From Verrucomicrobiaceae bacterium (GTDB lineage: Bacteria; Verrucomicrobiota; Verrucomicrobiia; Verrucomicrobiales; Verrucomicrobiaceae), in contig JAEUHM010000033.1 of assembly GCA_016795485.1 (NCBI GenBank), forward strand, positions 52,550-116,549: DNA of 64,000 nt, written 5' to 3'. A program made the translations under genes and the position numbers. Positions 60,046-64,000 of the stretch are shown one piece after another. Each line of letters opens with the position of its first letter. Within the stretch, counting starts at the first letter, position 1. The notes beneath the pieces were generated by a model. It saw only the letters and a list, made by a program, of their open reading frames with translations. It was not told the DNA's origin and made no database searches.

Positions 60046-61110
60046 TCACGCCGACTCCCCCGCGCGATACTCCGGCATCAGGCGTACTGGTTTGGTGCTG
60101 GTGTGGCCGGTTTGGGCAAGTTCTAGCACGAGGCGCGCGAGTTTTTTGGCAAAGGTGGCCGGATCGGTGGTGTAGCAGGTGACCCGCGGCAGCACATGGT
60201 TGAGGAAATCGTCACCATCACGCGAGATCACAGCGACCTCTCGCGGAAGTTGGTAACGATGGCGTAGTAAATGCGTTACGACTGTGAGCGCATGCAGCGA
60301 GCGTGCGACGATGAATGCTGTTGGCACAGGTTTGCGGCGCAAGGCGTGATCAATGCATGAAGTGACGGCATCAGTGTCCTCGGTGTGCCGGAGTACGTGC
60401 GGTGCATCTTCGAGCGCTTCACGAAAACCGTGCTCGCTCTCTTCATCGCCAACTTGCTGCCCCTCCGGCAGCAGTAGGGCGATTTGGTGGTGACCTTTCC
60501 GCCGTAGCAGCGTGGCGGCATGTCGGCATGTCGCGCGATAGTCGATATCCACAGACGGAAGCCGGATGTCTTGTGTACAAGAGCCTGCGATGACGACAGG
60601 CAGCGATTCGTTAGCGAACCAGCGCTGCATCGCAGGTGTAGAGCGAAATAGAAGCCATGCATCGGCTTCAAGGCGAGTAACGAGCCGCCGCAGAGCCGCA
60701 GCCGGTTGCTGTGTGAAGCACGATGTCTGTGCGATCACTTCCAACTGATATCCTGAATCGGCGAGTAAAGCCCGCAGTGCATCCACCCAGAACAGCACAA
60801 AGGGTGGCATGAGTTGTCCGGGCACAGGAGATACAAGGACGATGCGTTGACTGCGGATGGATGTTTTTTGAACCCTGCTTCCTACCAGCACACGGCGGGT
60901 TCGATTATTCACGGCACTGATAAGGCCTTCTTGTTCTAGTTGCGCCAGAACGAGCCGTAGGGTGGGCCGACTGATGCCGAGTCGCTGGCACAGAACTCGT
61001 TCGGAAGGCAGCACTTGTGGCCACTCACCCTTGTTCAAAGAGTCGCGGAAGTGATCGGCACTGTGAGTGACGAGTGAGGGACGCGGCGGCAAGGTTCTCA
61101 TGATCTCCAT
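60046..61110 (-). CDS. GntR/LacI-type transcriptional regulator
   Basis: A 354-residue regulator. A GntR winged HTH (about 20-75: GEWPQVLPSERVLCQRLGISRPTLRLVLAQLEQEGLI) is joined to a LacI-like periplasmic-binding sensor (about 88-345: RIVLVSP, LEADAWLLF, LPVVIAGSCTQ, VDIDYRATCRHAATLLRRKGHHQIALL, AVISRDGDDFLNHVLPRVT). Such AraR-type proteins sense sugars. It diverges from rraA-sialidase genes, and a perfect palindrome lies 12 bases above its start, the likely operator. Confidence 0.85.
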   Translation of the reverse strand: MEIMRTLPPRPSLVTHSADHFRDSLNKGEWPQVLPSERVLCQRLGISRPTLRLVLAQLEQEGLISAVNNRTRRVLVGSRVQKTSIRSQRIVLVSPVPGQLMPPFVLFWVDALRALLADSGYQLEVIAQTSCFTQQPAAALRRLVTRLEADAWLLFRSTPAMQRWFANESLPVVIAGSCTQDIRLPSVDIDYRATCRHAATLLRRKGHHQIALLLPEGQQVGDEESEHGFREALEDAPHVLRHTEDTDAVTSCIDHALRRKPVPTAFIVARSLHALTVVTHLLRHRYQLPREVAVISRDGDDFLNHVLPRVTCYTTDPATFAKKLARLVLELAQTGHTSTKPVRLMPEYRAGESA

Positions 61111-61121
61111 TGCATTCTGGC

Positions 61122-61142
61122 ATGGTCAACTCACTTGACCAT
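61122..61142. promoter_or_regulatory. 21-bp perfect palindrome, probable operator
   Basis: ATGGTCAA-N5-TTGACCAT with fully matching 8-bp arms, in the 91-bp gap between the divergent regulator and the RraA-like gene. Position and symmetry suit the dimeric GntR/LacI-type regulator next to it, controlling both directions. Confidence 0.75.
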
Positions 61143-61201
61143 TGAGAAATGAAGCGACGAAACGTTTCAACGTGGCTGATTCATCGTTCGCCATTCTCAC
61201 C

Positions 61202-61945
<744 letters not shown>

Positions 61946-61946
61946 C

Positions 61947-63128
61947 ATGAGAACGGCGGTCCTCATTCTGCTGAGTTCTGTGGGGTCCATGATTGCAGGC
62001 GACCTCATCGTTGAGCGTAGCACTGTGTTGACCAGTGCTGGGTCGTTTCATTGGTCACAGTCCCGTCCTGCTGTTGTGCCGGGAATGGTCATCGTTACGA
62101 CCCAGGAGATCGAGAAACGCGGCTCGCACGGTTACCGCGACATCTACATCACGCAGACTACGGATGGAGCGAAAACTTGGAGTAAACCCAGACGGATTGA
62201 TGCCTTAAAGCGCAAGGTTTACGAAGATGGTGTGGAGCGCGTGTTTGGTGATGTTTGCCCACAGTGGCATGAGAAAACCGGCAAGCTTCTCGTCACTGGC
62301 AAGTGCTTCGGTTTCCTGGCCAATCCGAATGACAACAACGCAAAAGATGACCGGTCATTGGAGCGTGTGGCGTATGCGGTGTGGTCGCCCGAGTCGGACG
62401 AATGGTCAGGCATGAAGATCATGGAAATGCCAGCGACAGATCACCATGGGAATCCAATCATTGAGCCAAATGCTGGCTGTCATCAAAGAGTGGATTTGGC
62501 AGATGGTCATGTATTGCTTCCAATCCGCTATCGTGCGGATGCTAAGAAGCGCGTTTACACCACTATTGTGGCCCGCTGCAGCTTTGAGGGCGCAACCTTG
62601 AGTTATGTGGAGCATGGTAGCGAGCACACGATCTCGATTCCGAGGGGGCTTTATGAACCGTCGGTGTGCGAGTTCAACGGGAGGTTTTATCTCACCATGC
62701 GCGGTGAGCAGAATGGGCATGTGACATACAGTGAAGACGGATTGAACTACCGCGACACCACAGAGTGGAAGTTTGACGATGGCAATCCGCTTCTTAGCGC
62801 CAATGCCCAGCAGCATTGGATTGTGCAAAAGAATGGACTCTATCTCGTCTACAGCCGCAAAGGAGCAGCTAATGACCATGTCTTTCGTAATCGCGCTCCA
62901 GTTTTCATCGCCAAGGTGGATACGGAAACAATGCATGTTGTTCGTGCTACGGAACAAGTGCTGATGCCTGAGACGGGACTCGATCTAACAGGTGGCTTTG
63001 CACCGGTGAACTTGAACGATAACGAGACTTGGGTCGTCAGCTCCGAAATGGCCTTCCCTGATTCTCGAAAAGACGAAAATAACCGTGTCCTGCTCGCCAG
63101 AATCCTTTGGAACACCTCCCCACCATGA
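61947..63128 (+). CDS. Exported sialidase-family protein
   Basis: A 393-residue protein with a signal peptide (MRTAVLILLSSVGSMIAG) and propeller repeats, the clearest Asp box being TTDGAKTW at about 72-79. Other blades are degenerate (TYSEDGLNY). Conserved triad candidates are Arg residues in LLPIRYRADAKKR and LYLVYSRKGAANDH. It resembles the 'exo-alpha-sialidase' proteins common in Verrucomicrobia and Planctomycetes, for which the substrate is often not sialic acid. Its stop overlaps the next gene by ATGA. Confidence 0.7.
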   Translation: MRTAVLILLSSVGSMIAGDLIVERSTVLTSAGSFHWSQSRPAVVPGMVIVTTQEIEKRGSHGYRDIYITQTTDGAKTWSKPRRIDALKRKVYEDGVERVFGDVCPQWHEKTGKLLVTGKCFGFLANPNDNNAKDDRSLERVAYAVWSPESDEWSGMKIMEMPATDHHGNPIIEPNAGCHQRVDLADGHVLLPIRYRADAKKRVYTTIVARCSFEGATLSYVEHGSEHTISIPRGLYEPSVCEFNGRFYLTMRGEQNGHVTYSEDGLNYRDTTEWKFDDGNPLLSANAQQHWIVQKNGLYLVYSRKGAANDHVFRNRAPVFIAKVDTETMHVVRATEQVLMPETGLDLTGGFAPVNLNDNETWVVSSEMAFPDSRKDENNRVLLARILWNTSPP

Positions 63129-64000
63129 AACACATCCTCCTGCTTTTCTTCTTCACCACCTCCCTGTTCGCTGCCTCGCCCTTTTTGGAAAAACAGGACC
63201 TCTTCACCGTTGACGACGATCCCGCCTACAACATCTACCACATCCCCGGCGTCGTCGTGACGGCCAAGGGCACCGTGCTGGCCTGGTGCGAGGCACGGAA
63301 AGGCGGCGGCGATTGGTCGGACATCCGCATCCTGCTGCGCCGCAGCACCGACGATGGCAAAACGTGGAGCAAGCCGCAAAGCATCGCCGATGTGCCCGGG
63401 CCGAAGCAGAAGAACCCCTTCGCTCTCCGCCTCAAGAACGTGGACACCACGCAGGTCACCTACAACAACCCCGTGCTCATCGCGGACAAAGATGGCACCG
63501 TCCACATGCTCTTCTGCCTCGAATACGAGCGGGCGTTTTACCAGCGCAGCGAGGACGATGGCCTCTCGTGGTCGAAGCCAGTCGAAATCACCTCCACCTT
63601 CGATGCCTTCAAAAAAGACTACGCATGGAAAGTGCTCGCCACAGGTCCGAATCACAGCATCCAGCTCAAAACCGGCCGTCTCGTGGTGCCGGTGTGGCTT
63701 TCCACCGGCGAAGGCGGTAATGCGCACCGCCCCAGCGTGACTGCCACGATCTACAGCGATGACCAAGGCAAGACGTGGAAGGCTGGTGACATTGCCGTGC
63801 CCTGCACGGACGAGTGGATCAATCCGAATGAAACCGTCGCGGTGGAGCTCAACGATGGCCGTGTGATGCTCAACGTGCGCAGCGAGTCCAAAGCACATCG
63901 CCGCCTCATCGTCACCAGCCCGGATGGTGCCACGAAGTGGAGCACGCCGAAGTTTGATGAAGCCCTGCTGGAGCCGATTTGCATGGCTGGCATCGTTCGT
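63125..64000 (+). CDS. Exported sialidase (GH33-like), runs off the window
   Basis: At least 292 residues, 3' end outside the window. A signal peptide (MKHILLLFFFTTSLFAA) precedes YNIYHIPGVVVTAKGTVLAWCEARK, which corresponds to the FRIP region of true sialidases (arginine replaced by His) followed by an Arg-containing segment. Asp boxes are STDDGKTW, SEDDGLSW and SDDQGKTW. It is the best sialidase candidate of the three in the window. It overlaps the preceding gene by four bases, so the operon continues. Confidence 0.78.
   Translation, partial: MKHILLLFFFTTSLFAASPFLEKQDLFTVDDDPAYNIYHIPGVVVTAKGTVLAWCEARKGGGDWSDIRILLRRSTDDGKTWSKPQSIADVPGPKQKNPFALRLKNVDTTQVTYNNPVLIADKDGTVHMLFCLEYERAFYQRSEDDGLSWSKPVEITSTFDAFKKDYAWKVLATGPNHSIQLKTGRLVVPVWLSTGEGGNAHRPSVTATIYSDDQGKTWKAGDIAVPCTDEWINPNETVAVELNDGRVMLNVRSESKAHRRLIVTSPDGATKWSTPKFDEALLEPICMAGIVR

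Overview
The window most likely comes from a member of the Verrucomicrobia, close to the Prosthecobacter/Verrucomicrobium group. This is an inference from several signs: a TGTTC-N4-GAACA LexA-type operator on an imuA-imuB-dnaE2 cassette; a ddl-ftsQ-ftsA-ftsZ cell-division block with a divergent FtsZ; secreted proteins with Ig-like domains or C-termini of the type seen in this phylum; three sialidase-family genes; weak or absent Shine-Dalgarno sequences; and GC-rich REP-like intergenic repeats. No rRNA gene is present to confirm it.

Layout. 1-1.9 kb: the end of an unrecognised gene and a frameshifted Imm11/DUF1629-like gene in otherwise empty sequence. 1.9-20.1 kb: housekeeping and envelope genes, namely hrpB helicase, a membrane protein fused to a spermidine-synthase-like domain, a GtrA-fabF pair, a GT39-like glycosyltransferase with trmO, a large Ig/beta-propeller secreted protein, an orphan sugar ABC ATPase behind a LysR gene, holA, an RsmB-like rRNA methyltransferase, and a pheA-like gene whose dehydratase domain has lost its second lobe. 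20.2-21.35 kb: a non-coding block with two copies of a three-hairpin 99-bp module around a ~30-copy 7-bp tandem repeat. 21.35-36.7 kb: a TPR protein, rsfS, two cyclophilins, a degenerate NodB-fold protein, an SGNH hydrolase, a GreA-like factor, tyrS, a fabZ/plsC/GT2/methyltransferase group, a SNF2 helicase, LutC and a sialidase. 36.8-42.5 kb: tRNA-Gln, an EVE protein, an RNase-H-fold nuclease, infA, an RGG-rich protein, an outer-membrane barrel and an SMP-30 lactonase.

42.54-45.21 kb is a compact 2.6-kb island at tRNA-Arg(CCG). A 36-bp copy of the tRNA 3' end marks its far border. It carries a PIN-domain toxin pair, a lipoprotein, a basic HTH-like protein and a secreted protein, but no integrase. 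45.4-47.8 kb encodes one polypeptide with two FMN-binding domains, a NosR-type membrane ferredoxin core and its own ApbE flavin transferase. 48-53.1 kb is the division operon; it meets tail-to-tail a gene in which a NadD-like domain is fused to NAD kinase. 54.7-60.0 kb is the SOS mutasome. 60.0-64.0 kb is a GntR/LacI-type regulator diverging from an RraA-like aldolase and two sialidases, with a perfect 21-bp palindrome between them; this looks like a locally controlled glycan-use operon that continues past the window.
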